Shown here: positions 43,614-52,040 of the stretch, in pieces
Layout of the letters: each line of letters opens with the position of its first letter
How positions within the stretch are numbered: the stretch's first letter is position 1
NCBI GenBank assembly: GCA_963765935.1
Contig: CAVXXX010000001.1
Location: forward strand, 1-64,000
Length of the DNA: 64,000 bases
Direction of reading: 5' to 3'
Origin: JAMXLG01 sp963765935
GTDB lineage: Bacteria > Vulcanimicrobiota > Vulcanimicrobiia > Vulcanimicrobiales > Vulcanimicrobiaceae
Notes under the pieces: generated by a model
What the model was told of the DNA's origin: nothing
The model's input: only the letters and a program-made list of their open reading frames with translations
The model's database searches: none
Made by a program: the position numbers and the translations under genes

Positions 43614-44381
43614 TTCTGCGCGCAGCGCCTTTACTTCATCGAGTACATCCGCAAGCGACGGTGCTGATGTCTCGTGCGCACTATCGCTTGCATCTTGGCG
43701 AACGAAAAAACTCGCGATCGCCGCAGTAATGTAACCGAAGATCGAAAACGCGAAGACCGCGAGAAAGAAGCATAAAAGGCGGCCGCCCCAGGTTTGAGGA
43801 TAATACGCCGAGCCCATTGTCGTCATGATCATGCCGGTCCACCAGAGCGAATAACCAAACGTTGGAATGGCACTCGTCGTATGCGGCTCGAACGCATATA
43901 TTCCAGCCGCGCCGGCGACCGTAACGATGATGGCCAGTAACAAGACATAGCTCATTCCACGCCGGCGCATCGTCATGCCAAGGACGCTGATGCTTCGGTT
44001 CAGTCCCGTCAGCAATCGTAAGATGACCATTTCCCAAGACGGCAACATGGCGAGCACGCGCGTCAGACGTAAAATGCTCAGCGCCGGCAAGAGCAGGCTC
44101 AACGCAACGAGCCAATGCCGCCTCAAGAACGAGATCTTTTTCGGCGCAAGCGTGAAACGCATCGCGAAATCAATCACGAAGACCACCCAAATCCCGACGG
44201 TGAGATCGTTGCTCCATGCACTGGAGCCATAGACGAGCTGAACGACGAGCAGCACGAGCCACGCGATGCCGAGCACGAGGATCGGCCGTTCCAGCATCCG
44301 ATCGATCGTGCGCAGGAGGTGGAGCCGTTCTTTCGTGATGCTTCGCGGATGCGGCGTGGGAGAGGAAACGGTGGTCGCCAT
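43590..44381 (-). CDS. Voltage-gated-type ion channel with atypical selectivity filter
   Basis: 263 residues. Hydrophobic segments from about residue 33 onward, including an S4-like LLPALSILRLTRVLAMLPSW with Arg residues, a pore region WWTGMIMTTMGSAYYP, and a final segment FFLAVFAFSIFGYITAAIAS followed by a coiled tail (LADVLDEVKALRAELARRD). The pore has TTMGSAYYP where potassium channels have T-V-G-Y-G-D, so ion preference is uncertain. The C-terminal coil may drive tetramer assembly. Confidence 0.85.
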   Translation of the reverse strand: MATTVSSPTPHPRSITKERLHLLRTIDRMLERPILVLGIAWLVLLVVQLVYGSSAWSNDLTVGIWVVFVIDFAMRFTLAPKKISFLRRHWLVALSLLLPALSILRLTRVLAMLPSWEMVILRLLTGLNRSISVLGMTMRRRGMSYVLLLAIIVTVAGAAGIYAFEPHTTSAIPTFGYSLWWTGMIMTTMGSAYYPQTWGGRLLCFFLAVFAFSIFGYITAAIASFFVRQDASDSAHETSAPSLADVLDEVKALRAELARRDRA

Positions 44382-44402
44382 GCATCGTTTATTCCCCGGC
44401 GC

Positions 44403-44885
44403 TTAAGGGAGAGGCGTTGGATACGGAATCGGCGTCCGGCGCGGTAGCGGCGAGCCGGTCCAAACGGGGCGCGGCGTTGCAACGGCCGCGGGAGTAAAGA
44501 CGGCGCTCGGCATTGCAGAGGGTACCGCCGGATCGAACGGCGTCGGCGTCGCAACGACCGGTGGATACGGCGAGCGTACCACGACCCGGCCGGACGGCTG
44601 GTATTCGACGATTTCGCCCAGCGAACGAAGAATCGGCGCGAGCGGAACATACGCGTGATCGAGCGCGTCGGGCTCGCGCGAGGGAATCCGTACGATGACG
44701 GAGCGTCCGTCGCGCACGATAACGAGGCTATCTCCATCGAACCACATCGCGTCGGCAATGCCGGTGACGAAGGGGCGCAGCGGAGCGTAGACGCGGCCGG
44801 CGCTCTCGAAAGCGCCCGTGTACGAGCGCACCGTTTTTCCGTCGAGTACGACGGTCACCGGCGCCGCGGGTGGGAATAGAGCCAA
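44403..44885 (-). CDS. Copper amine oxidase N-terminal-like domain protein
   Basis: 160 residues from a TTG at 44885, with an in-frame stop 15 nt upstream, so no signal peptide can be added. VTVVLDGKTVRSYTGAFESA, RVYAPLRPFVTGI and the repeated HAYVPLAPILRSLGEIVEYQ match the stalk domain found in many exported proteins. The C-terminal 60 residues are Pro/Thr-rich. Lack of a signal peptide is odd for this domain. It is divergent from the YihY gene with 24 nt between starts. Confidence 0.7.
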   Translation of the reverse strand: MALFPPAAPVTVVLDGKTVRSYTGAFESAGRVYAPLRPFVTGIADAMWFDGDSLVIVRDGRSVIVRIPSREPDALDHAYVPLAPILRSLGEIVEYQPSGRVVVRSPYPPVVATPTPFDPAVPSAMPSAVFTPAAVATPRPVWTGSPLPRRTPIPYPTPLP

Positions 44886-44909
44886 GGCACAGCGATATTA
44901 CCGCATCGA

Positions 44910-45779
44910 ATGGGACGAGTCATCTCCGCCCTGCGGGAAGCGGGGCTTCGATTTTCACGCGACGGGTGCGCGTTTTTGGCACAGGCGATCGCGTTCAACG
45001 CTCTTTTCGCGCTTTTTCCGCTCGTCGTTCTCATTCTGACCGTCGCTTCGTATATCTATCCGATGGCGCAGACGCGCGTGCTGACGTTCTTCGATACATT
45101 CAGCCCCACGCTGCACGAATTCGTTGCCGCGAATTTGCAGACGTACATTTACGGCCGCGGCATCTCGAGCATCATCGCGCTCGGTTTCCTCATCTGGTCC
45201 GGAAAGAATCTGTTTATGGGCCTCGCCTACGCCCTCGATCGCGCGCTCGGCGTGCCGAAGGGACGGCCGCTCATCCACAACATCGCGCTCTCGATCGTCA
45301 TGCTGCCCGTCATGGCGATTTTTTTGATGGTTGCGATGGCGTTGCCGGTTATTCTCTCAATCGCGATGTTCGTCGCCGATGTTCCGGATCAGCAATATCT
45401 CGGACACCTCGGCGCCTACCTCATTTCGATTGCGCTTGTCTTTATCGCGACAATGGTGCTCTATCGCTTTTTGCCAAACCGCGACGGTATGACGTGGGCG
45501 TTCTCGTTACCGGGCGCAACGGTCGTTGCCGTGCTCTGGCCCCTCGTACAATTTGTATTCTCTGAATATACGATCCACGTGAATTTTACCGGGATCTACG
45601 GAGCGCTTTCCGTCCCGCTCGCGTTGCTCTTATGGTTTTATGTGATCGGTTCGACGTTTTTCTTCGGTGCGGAATTCTCTGCGGCGTGGCACGCGCATTC
45701 CGGTAAGGAGCGCATTCCGCTCGTTGTCGACTCCATCGAACCGATCGTCGATACTAAGACGACGACCACCACCGTTTGA
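44910..45779 (+). CDS. YihY/virulence factor BrkB family membrane protein
   Basis: 289 residues with six membrane segments; the family start DGCAFLAQAIAFNALFALFP and the later GAYLISIALVFIATMVLYRF, then LPNRDGMTWAFSLPGA and NFTGIYGALSVPLALLLWFY are diagnostic. Function is unclear; earlier naming as RNase BN is not supported. Its stop overlaps the next ATG (TGATG), so the downstream hydrolase is translationally coupled. Confidence 0.92.
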   Translation: MGRVISALREAGLRFSRDGCAFLAQAIAFNALFALFPLVVLILTVASYIYPMAQTRVLTFFDTFSPTLHEFVAANLQTYIYGRGISSIIALGFLIWSGKNLFMGLAYALDRALGVPKGRPLIHNIALSIVMLPVMAIFLMVAMALPVILSIAMFVADVPDQQYLGHLGAYLISIALVFIATMVLYRFLPNRDGMTWAFSLPGATVVAVLWPLVQFVFSEYTIHVNFTGIYGALSVPLALLLWFYVIGSTFFFGAEFSAAWHAHSGKERIPLVVDSIEPIVDTKTTTTTV

Positions 45780-46480
45780 TGGCGACGCTGCTTTTTCTTC
45801 ACGGTGCTGGCTGCACGTCTGCCGTGTTCGCGCGTCAGCTCGCTGCGTTTCCCGGATCGCGCGCACCCGCATTGCCGGGACACGATGCGCCGGGCGAACC
45901 GGCAACGATCGCAGAATTCGCCGATGCGATTACGCGGATCGTCCGCGATGAGGATTTGCGGGATGTGATTCTGGTGGGAAGTTCGATGGGCGGCGCAATC
46001 GCGCTCGAGCTTGCGCTTCGCCACGATCCGCGCATTGCCGGCGTCGTGTTGTTCGGAGCCTCCGGCAAACTGCGTGTTTCGCCGGCGATCTTTGAGGCCA
46101 TCGACACTGATTTTCAAGGCGGGGCACGCATGCTCGCCGGTTACTTCTTCGCAGAACCAACCGAGAAGCAGCTCGATGAAGCGGTTACGGAAATGCTTCG
46201 TGTCGGGCAAGCGCAGACTCGGCGGGATTTCGAGGCGTGCAACGTCTTCGACGTGCTTGAACGGTTGGGGGAAATGAAGGTGCCCCTTCTCGCGCTCGTG
46301 GGGGAGAACGATGCCATGGTGCCGCCTAAGTTCGTCTCCGGCACGGTGGACCGGATACCGGGTGCCGAAGCGCGAATAGTCGCGGGAACGGGGCACTTGT
46401 TTTTTGTCGAGCGGCCCGAAGATACGAACGCGGCGCTTCGCACGTTCGTTAGCAGTATTGAATCATCGTCCTCGAAGTAA
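45779..46480 (+). CDS. Alpha/beta hydrolase
   Basis: 233 residues. Starts with the oxyanion-loop pattern LLFLHGAGCTSAVF, the nucleophile elbow GSSMGGAIALELALRH with Ser, a late LVGENDAMVPPKF carrying Asp, and the catalytic His in AGTGHLFFVERPEDT. Cytoplasmic esterase or lactonase-like enzyme; substrate unknown. ATG 45779 shares a base with the TGA of the YihY gene. Confidence 0.92.
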   Translation: MATLLFLHGAGCTSAVFARQLAAFPGSRAPALPGHDAPGEPATIAEFADAITRIVRDEDLRDVILVGSSMGGAIALELALRHDPRIAGVVLFGASGKLRVSPAIFEAIDTDFQGGARMLAGYFFAEPTEKQLDEAVTEMLRVGQAQTRRDFEACNVFDVLERLGEMKVPLLALVGENDAMVPPKFVSGTVDRIPGAEARIVAGTGHLFFVERPEDTNAALRTFVSSIESSSSK

Positions 46481-46489
46481 AGGAGAGCC

Positions 46490-47527
46490 GTGCGTCGGAC
46501 CTTCGGTATTCTATTGTTGTGCTCGAGCCTTGCGCTGATCGCGGCTGCGCCGCCGTCACCAAAGCCTGCGCCTCTTCCGAAGGCGAGTCCGTCCTTCGCT
46601 CCCGTCCCCGCGGCCACGCCCACGGCCGCAACGCCGACCGTCGTCGTCTATCCGTTTGAAACGCCGTCCGACGTCGATCCGCGCACCGGTGGGGCCATCG
46701 CGCAGATCTACATGCAGGTGATGACGCAAGCCGGCGGACTCAACGTGCTGCCGATTCCCTCCAACATCAAACGCGAAGACTGGGCGAAGTACGCGCACTC
46801 GCAACGCGCCGACTACTATGTCAGCGGTTACGTGCAGCCGATCGGCCAAGGAGCGGCAATTGTTGCACGCGTCGTCGATGCGAATTCGGAAATCGCCGTC
46901 TATTCGGCGACGACGCAGATTCAAAGCGTGCCCGATATCGCGTCGCAGGCTTTGACGGCGCGCACCGTCGTGCTCCAAGCGGCCGGCGTAAACCGTCCTG
47001 ACGTCGTCACGGAGACGAGCGCTACGCCGAGCTCTACCGACACGAAAGGTGCGCAGTACAACGTGAACAGCGTGCTCGACAAAATGGGCGGCCTGTTCAA
47101 ACATGGCGGAAAGAACGTCGCCTCCGGTCCGACACCGACCCCCGCCGTGAAGCCGCCGATGGCCGTCATCGTCGCGCGCTTGAGCGGCAACGCATCACCC
47201 GGCGACATCAGCGAATCCACCGACGATCTCTTTCGCGCCATGAACGCGTTCTACAAGACGTCGATGACGCGCGCGAACACTACCAATCTTGCGAAGAGCG
47301 CCGACTCGATTTGCGGCGCGAACCGCCAGAACACGATTGCGTCCGGCGTGCTCGATGCGACGCACTCGAGTGGTTTGCATCCGCACAACTCGTACACGTT
47401 CACGCTCAACGTCTACACGTGCTTCGGCTCGGTTCTCTATAGCAACACGGAAACCAACAACGATAAACGTAAGGCGGTCCAAGACGCCGTAGCCGCCTAC
47501 GTGAAGGACCACCCCGAAAACACGTAA
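46490..47527 (+). CDS. Exported protein with TolB-like N-terminal half
   Basis: 345 residues from GTG 46490 with AGGAGAG upstream. A signal peptide (TFGILLLCSSLALIAAAPP), a Pro/Ala-rich linker, then a domain like those predicted to form TolB/CsgG-type folds (TVVVYPFETPSDVDPRTGGA, ADYYVSGYVQPIGQGAAIVA). A second part from about residue 220 has two Cys (SICGANRQ and YTCFGS). Role unknown. It begins 9 nt after the hydrolase gene, in the same run of genes. Confidence 0.72.
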   Translation: MRRTFGILLLCSSLALIAAAPPSPKPAPLPKASPSFAPVPAATPTAATPTVVVYPFETPSDVDPRTGGAIAQIYMQVMTQAGGLNVLPIPSNIKREDWAKYAHSQRADYYVSGYVQPIGQGAAIVARVVDANSEIAVYSATTQIQSVPDIASQALTARTVVLQAAGVNRPDVVTETSATPSSTDTKGAQYNVNSVLDKMGGLFKHGGKNVASGPTPTPAVKPPMAVIVARLSGNASPGDISESTDDLFRAMNAFYKTSMTRANTTNLAKSADSICGANRQNTIASGVLDATHSSGLHPHNSYTFTLNVYTCFGSVLYSNTETNNDKRKAVQDAVAAYVKDHPENT

Positions 47528-47530
47528 CTG

Positions 47531-47557
47531 CGTGTCATCCTGAGCCTGTCGAAGGAT
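47531..47557 (+). repeat. RQAQDD-type interspersed repeat, copy 1
   Basis: 27 nt beginning CGTGTCATCCTGAGCCTGTC and ending GAAGGAT, 3 nt after a stop codon. Copy 2 on the other strand (50397-50423) differs at one base. A common bacterial extragenic repeat that, when translated, gives the frequent spurious peptide RQAQDD. Confidence 0.8.
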
Positions 47558-47568
47558 AGGAGGTCTGC

Positions 47569-48741
47569 TTGCGATATCTTCTTCTCGCAATCTCATTCAT
47601 AGCAGCGCTCCTCTCGTCTACACTTCGCGCGTCAAGCGAAGTCGACATTACCGGAACGTGGCAGGGCATTCTCGATGGTCCGGCCGGACCGATTCGCCGC
47701 ATCATGGACATCACCAAGGCGAAGGGTCGATACAGCGTCGTCGTTCACAGCATCGATGAGAGCGAAGTTCCAATCGTTACGCATAATGTGACGATTTCCG
47801 GAACCACTGTCACCATGCGGTTCGACATGAACGTGGAACCGTGGACCGATTATCGCCGCATATACCGGGCAACGATCGGTGACTACGGAAAATCGATCTC
47901 GGGTCTCTGGACCGTTCAAAGCGGGCCGGCCTTTCCAATCACCTTCCACAAAGTTGCGCACGCGTCGTGGACGATCATCGAACCGAAGTCGCGCATGGTT
48001 TTCGTCGACACAAACGTCAAAGACGAAGTCCTCGATTGGGGCGGCTCGGGACGCGCGGTACTGTTGCTCGCGGGTCTCGGTAACACCGCCCATGCATGGT
48101 ACACGATCATCCCGGCGCTGACCTCGAAATATCATGTTTACTCGATGACAAGACGCGGTTTCGGAACATCGAGTAAACCGGATCCCACCGGCTCAAACTA
48201 TTCCGCCGATCGCCTCGGCGATGACGTGATCGCCGCAATGGATGCAATGAAACTGCAAAAGCCGGTGCTGATCGGCCACTCAATCGGCGGTGAGGAATTG
48301 AGCGACATCGGCACGCGTTACCCGCAGAAGGTCGCTGCCCTGATTTACCTCGATGCCGGGTACTGGTACGCATTACGCACCGCGAAAAGCACGCCGCCGC
48401 CGTTTGGAACACCACCGCCCGGTGAGCCCGCGATGCCGCCGATCGGCAAAGCAATCCTCAGCGGCGAAGCACGACCCTTCACAGGGCCGATCAACGTTCC
48501 GATTCTAGCGATTTTTGCGGATCCACACGACATGCGCTTCCATGTTCCGCCGTCGCAAGTTGCATCCGCCCAAGCGCAAGACAAAAAAGAAACCGATGCC
48601 GTTGCAAATGGATTCGCGAAAGTTCTACCAAACGCAAAAGTGGTCCGCATCCCGAACGCGAACCACTATATCTACATCTCAAACCAAGACGAAATCGTAC
48701 GCGACATCAACGCGTTCATCGCATCGCTCCCCGCACGGTGA
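47569..48741 (+). CDS. Exported alpha/beta hydrolase with extra N-terminal domain
   Basis: 390 residues. TTG start at 47569 with AGGAGG 6 nt upstream, a strong site. A signal peptide (LLLAISFIAALLSSTLRASS), an N-terminal beta domain (ITGTWQGILDGPAGPIRRIM, residues 25-120) like those of serine-hydrolase-associated lipocalin-type domains, then the hydrolase domain: LLLAGLGNTAHAWYTIIPAL, Ser in IGHSIGGEELSDIG, Asp in AIFADPHDM and His in NANHYIYISNQDE. Extracytoplasmic esterase; substrate unknown. Confidence 0.88.
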   Translation: MRYLLLAISFIAALLSSTLRASSEVDITGTWQGILDGPAGPIRRIMDITKAKGRYSVVVHSIDESEVPIVTHNVTISGTTVTMRFDMNVEPWTDYRRIYRATIGDYGKSISGLWTVQSGPAFPITFHKVAHASWTIIEPKSRMVFVDTNVKDEVLDWGGSGRAVLLLAGLGNTAHAWYTIIPALTSKYHVYSMTRRGFGTSSKPDPTGSNYSADRLGDDVIAAMDAMKLQKPVLIGHSIGGEELSDIGTRYPQKVAALIYLDAGYWYALRTAKSTPPPFGTPPPGEPAMPPIGKAILSGEARPFTGPINVPILAIFADPHDMRFHVPPSQVASAQAQDKKETDAVANGFAKVLPNAKVVRIPNANHYIYISNQDEIVRDINAFIASLPAR

Positions 48742-48949
48742 ACGTAAAATGGGCGCGGTCGAACCATTGTCGCGTTCGGTCAACACGACGTTCGACATTA
48801 CCAGACATACATTTCGTGAACCATTCCATCCATCGTCTCGATCCGGTAACTTATCTGTCCTCCGGCATCGCGCGCGTGACTGGCTAGCATCGTCAGCGCG
48901 ACGATCGCGGTGTCCGACAATGTCACTCGCGGGATTGTTTGTCTGCGCC
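48742..48949. other. Intergenic stretch, nothing recognised
   Basis: 208 nt between the exported hydrolase and the 3' end of rimM, on converging strands. No gene, terminator or repeat was identified. Confidence 0.5.
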
Positions 48950-49462
48950 TTAGGATGAGACGGAGTCGTCGTCGAGTAAACCGGGTGGCACATTCACGAC
49001 GATCGTTTTATTCGTGATGTCGATGCTTTTGATGAAGGCCGCCACCATCGGGAGCATGCGGTTGTCGACGATGAGCATATCGTTTGCGGGGTAATGGTCC
49101 ACACGCGATACGGTGCCGTATTGCTTTTTGTCTTCAGAAACGACGTTGCATCCTATGAGATCGACGTCGAGGTACTCATCTTCGTTGACGTCGAGGAGTT
49201 CTCGCGTAGCGTAGAACGTTGCGCCGACATACTTCTCAGCGCTCGTTGCATCGGGCGCTTCATCGAGCGCAAGTAACAGCCGCCCCTTATGTTCGCGCAC
49301 GCTTTCGATGTGTACGGTTTCCCGCCGGCCGTTGACGTCGCATTGGAGTTCTGCGCCGGCCGAAAAGAGTGCGCGACCCGAACTTGTCGGGTCGCACTTG
49401 AGCTCTCCTCGAATTCCGAACGTGCCGGCGATCCGGCCGATCGGAAACTCGTTATTCTTCAG
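48950..49462 (-). CDS. rimM: Ribosome maturation factor RimM, probable CTG start
   Basis: 170 residues if read from CTG 49462. The N-terminal barrel has PIGRIAGTFGIRGELKCDPT and the C-terminal PRC-barrel has VGATFYATRELLDVNEDEYL and IGCNVVSEDKKQYGTVSRVD. No ATG, GTG or TTG lies upstream of the conserved GRIAGTFG; the first one (GTG 49300) would remove the first third of the protein. CTG 49462 lies 10 nt inside the end of khpA and gives LKNNEFPIGRIAG, an ideal RimM N-terminus and normal length. Binds S19 and aids 30S maturation. Operon rpsP-khpA-rimM is classical; trmD and rplS do not follow. Confidence 0.88.
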   Translation of the reverse strand: MKNNEFPIGRIAGTFGIRGELKCDPTSSGRALFSAGAELQCDVNGRRETVHIESVREHKGRLLLALDEAPDATSAEKYVGATFYATRELLDVNEDEYLDVDLIGCNVVSEDKKQYGTVSRVDHYPANDMLIVDNRMLPMVAAFIKSIDITNKTIVVNVPPGLLDDDSVSS

Positions 49463-49988
49463 GGTTCGTCTCGTCCGCCGCGGCGGCTTCTTCCGTGTCG
49501 AGAATATCGACCGAAATGCGGCCTTCTGCTGTTGCGCGCACGATCGTGCGGAGCGCTTGCGCCACGCGGCCGTTGCGGCCGATCACTTTTCCTAAGTCTT
49601 CGGGATCGACAACGAGTTCGATCACGGGCTTGCCTTCTTCGTCCGTGAACAGCTCGACGCTCGCGTCCTCAGGCTTTTGCACGAGCTTCTTTGCAATAAA
49701 ATCGAGCAGTTCGCTGGCGCGCCGTTGCGACGCCCACGGATCCGAGGGTTGACGATCGCGACGTTCGTAGCCACCGCGGCGTCCGCCGCCGCCACCGTAA
49801 TCGCGGCGTGGCTTGCCGCCGCCCGTGCGCGGCGGACGTTCCGCGCGCGCCGGACGCTCTTCTTCTGGTTCTACGTCGTCGATGATCGTTTCGTTCGACG
49901 CGATTTTGCGCGCGCCGAGCGTGGGACGACGCTCGGCCTCGTCCGAGTCTTCCCCGAACAGGCCGAATTCGTCATCAAACGAGGACAT
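49452..49988 (-). CDS. khpA: KhpA-type KH-domain RNA-binding protein with long N-terminal extension
   Basis: 178 residues, about twice the usual length. The C-terminal 95 residues are the KH domain: LLDFIAKKLVQKPEDASVEL, then VVDPEDLGKVIGRNGRVAQA with the GxxG-type loop GRNG. The extra N-terminal 80 residues are acidic at first (MSSFDDEFGLFGEDSDEAER) and then Arg/Gly-rich (GGGKPRRDYGGGGGRRGGYE), like an RGG tail for RNA binding. It sits between rpsP and rimM, as in other bacteria, with a start overlapping the rpsP stop. Confidence 0.93.
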   Translation of the reverse strand: MSSFDDEFGLFGEDSDEAERRPTLGARKIASNETIIDDVEPEEERPARAERPPRTGGGKPRRDYGGGGGRRGGYERRDRQPSDPWASQRRASELLDFIAKKLVQKPEDASVELFTDEEGKPVIELVVDPEDLGKVIGRNGRVAQALRTIVRATAEGRISVDILDTEEAAAADETNPEE

Positions 49989-50278
49989 TACTCAGCGCCT
50001 TTGCGCGGAGCGCGTTTGGTCGTCGGAATCGGACCGCGCTCCATAATGCCCTTCTCTGCGAAGAGTCGGCGAACGGTCTCGGTCGGCTGCGCACCCTTAG
50101 CGAGCCATTCCTTCGCCTTATCCGCATTCACTTCGAGCGTCTTCGGCTCGGTGCGCGGATTGTAATGCCCGAGGATCTCGATGAAACGACCGTCACGTGG
50201 TGCGCGCGAATCCGCGACCACGAATCGGTACGTCGGTTGTTTCTTTGCGCCCATGCGGCGCAGTCTGATCTTCACCAT
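49988..50278 (-). CDS. rpsP: 30S ribosomal protein S16
   Basis: 96 residues. VKIRLRRMGAKKQPTYRFVV followed by ADSRAPRDGRFIEILGHYNP is diagnostic. Typical length with a slightly extended basic tail (TTKRAPRKGAE). Part of the 30S subunit. Overlaps khpA by one base (TAATG). Confidence 0.97.
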   Translation of the reverse strand: MVKIRLRRMGAKKQPTYRFVVADSRAPRDGRFIEILGHYNPRTEPKTLEVNADKAKEWLAKGAQPTETVRRLFAEKGIMERGPIPTTKRAPRKGAE

Positions 50279-50396
50279 GGTGTTGTTATTACGTGTCTTT
50301 CTTGTTTTGCGAAAAGACGCGATTAAAGCACGCGACCGGCTAGAGAGCTACGGGACAAACGTTTTTCCGCGTTACGAAAGCCCGAATTTTGATGCG

Positions 50397-50423
50397 ATCC
50401 TTCGACAAGCTCAGGATGACACG
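50397..50423 (-). repeat. RQAQDD-type interspersed repeat, copy 2
   Basis: Reverse complement of copy 1 (47531-47557) with one difference (GAGCTTGTC for GAGCCTGTC). It directly abuts the stop codon of ffh, between ffh and rpsP. Confidence 0.8.
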
Positions 50424-51761
50424 TTAGCGAAACATACCGGCGGGCATGCGGGGACGTTTGCCGCCGCCCTTCGTGCCGCCGCCGAGTTGCTTCATCATTT
50501 TCTGCGCGCCTTCGAAGTTCTTGATCAACTTGTTGACGTCGCTGACTTGGGTTCCGGATCCGATCGCGATACGTTTGCGGCGAGATCCGTTCAGAATGTG
50601 CGGATTGCGGCGCTCGGCACGCGTCATCGACGAGATAATCGCCTCGACGCGCTTCACTTCGGATTCGGGAATATCGAAATCTTTCGGCAGCGCGCGTGAG
50701 AGACCGGGAATCATCTTCATGATGTCCGTCATCGAGCCGATCTTCTTCATCTGACGCATCTGCTCGAGAAAATCGTCGAGCGTGAACGCATTCTTCTGCA
50801 GCTTCTGCTCGAGTTTTTTCGCCTGCTCTTCAGTATAGATGCTCTGCGTTTTCTCGATGAGCGTCAGGACGTCGCCCATACCGAGAATGCGCTGCGCAAG
50901 ACGATCGGGATAGAACGGCTCGAGCGCGCCGAGCTTCTCGCCCATCCCGACGAATTTGATCGGCGCACCGGTTTCTTTGAAGATCGACAGCGCTGCACCG
51001 CCACGCGTATCGCCGTCCATCTTCGTGAGAATCACGCCGCTGATGTCGAGCCGGTCGTTGAAGCCCTTCGCAACTTGCGTTGCGGCTTGACCGGTCATCG
51101 CATCGGCGACGAAGAGAATTTCCTTCGGATTGACGGCCGCCTTGATCTTCTCGAGTTCGACCATCAACTGATCGTCGATTTCGAGGCGGCCTGCGGTGTC
51201 GATAATGACCGTCGAGAGACCGAGACGTTTGGCTTCGTTAACGCCGTCGCGCGCGATCTTCACTGGGTCGCCGGCGCCTTCATCGAACACCGGCAAATCG
51301 ATTTGCTTGCCGAGCGTCTTCAGTTGATCGATTGCGGCGGGACGATAGACGTCGGCGGCAACGAGAAGCGTGCGGCGCCCTTGTTCTTTCAAACGCAGTG
51401 CGAGCTTACCGGCCGTCGTCGTTTTGCCCGAACCCTGAAGTCCGACCATCATGATGATCGACGGTGGTGCGTCGGAGAACGTCAAACGCGCTTGTGCGCC
51501 GCCGAGCAGCTCGACGAGATCATCGTGAACGATCTTGACGATCGTCTGCGCCGGCGTGAGCGATTCGAGCACGTTCTGGCCGATCGCTTTTTCCTTGACG
51601 CCGTTGACGAATTGTTTGGCGGCGGCAAGCGAAACGTCAGCCTCAAGAAGCGCTACGCGAACTTCGCGCAGCGCCTCGTTGACGTCGCTTTCACTGAGTT
51701 TCCCGCGTCCGGTCAAACGCGAGAAGATCGCGTTGAGCCGGTCGCTGAGTTGGTCGAACAC
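50424..51761 (-). CDS. ffh: Signal recognition particle protein Ffh
   Basis: 445 residues. N domain (MFDQLSDRLNAIFSRLTGRG), GTPase G domain with GLQGSGKTTTAGKLALRL near 105-122, VDTAGRLEIDD-type IIDTAGRLEI and TKMDGDTRGGAALS, then the Met-rich M domain ending in a Gly/Lys-rich tail. Targets membrane and exported proteins co-translationally with the SRP RNA. Lies between acpP and rpsP; the rnc gene often found here is absent. Confidence 0.97.
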   Translation of the reverse strand: MFDQLSDRLNAIFSRLTGRGKLSESDVNEALREVRVALLEADVSLAAAKQFVNGVKEKAIGQNVLESLTPAQTIVKIVHDDLVELLGGAQARLTFSDAPPSIIMMVGLQGSGKTTTAGKLALRLKEQGRRTLLVAADVYRPAAIDQLKTLGKQIDLPVFDEGAGDPVKIARDGVNEAKRLGLSTVIIDTAGRLEIDDQLMVELEKIKAAVNPKEILFVADAMTGQAATQVAKGFNDRLDISGVILTKMDGDTRGGAALSIFKETGAPIKFVGMGEKLGALEPFYPDRLAQRILGMGDVLTLIEKTQSIYTEEQAKKLEQKLQKNAFTLDDFLEQMRQMKKIGSMTDIMKMIPGLSRALPKDFDIPESEVKRVEAIISSMTRAERRNPHILNGSRRKRIAIGSGTQVSDVNKLIKNFEGAQKMMKQLGGGTKGGGKRPRMPAGMFR

Positions 51762-51772
51762 GGTGGTTTCGG

Positions 51773-52012
51773 TTATGCTCCTGCGGTTGCTTGATCGATG
51801 CGATTTACCGCATCGCCGACGGTCTTGATCTTTTCCGCTTCCTCGTCCGGAATGTCGATGTTGAACTCCGTCTCGAACGCCATGACCAACTCGACCTGGT
51901 CGAGCGAGTCGGCACCGAGATCATCCGTGATCGAGGCTTCCGGCGTGACTTCCGATTCGTCGACGCCGAGCTGCTCGACGATGATCTTCTTGACTTTGTC
52001 GAACGTGGACAT
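51773..52012 (-). CDS. acpP: Acyl carrier protein
   Basis: 79 residues, acidic. The phosphopantetheine Ser36 lies in LGADSLDQVELVMAFE. Carries growing acyl chains for the Fab enzymes encoded just upstream. Follows fabG by 28 nt. Confidence 0.97.
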   Translation of the reverse strand: MSTFDKVKKIIVEQLGVDESEVTPEASITDDLGADSLDQVELVMAFETEFNIDIPDEEAEKIKTVGDAVNRIDQATAGA

Positions 52013-52040
52013 TACAGCTCCTTATCAGTAGTACGTATGA

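Noticed and set aside
48679..48993. 104-residue minus-strand frame downstream of rimM
   Set aside because: No ribosome site or recognisable domain, and it overlaps the end of the exported hydrolase gene.
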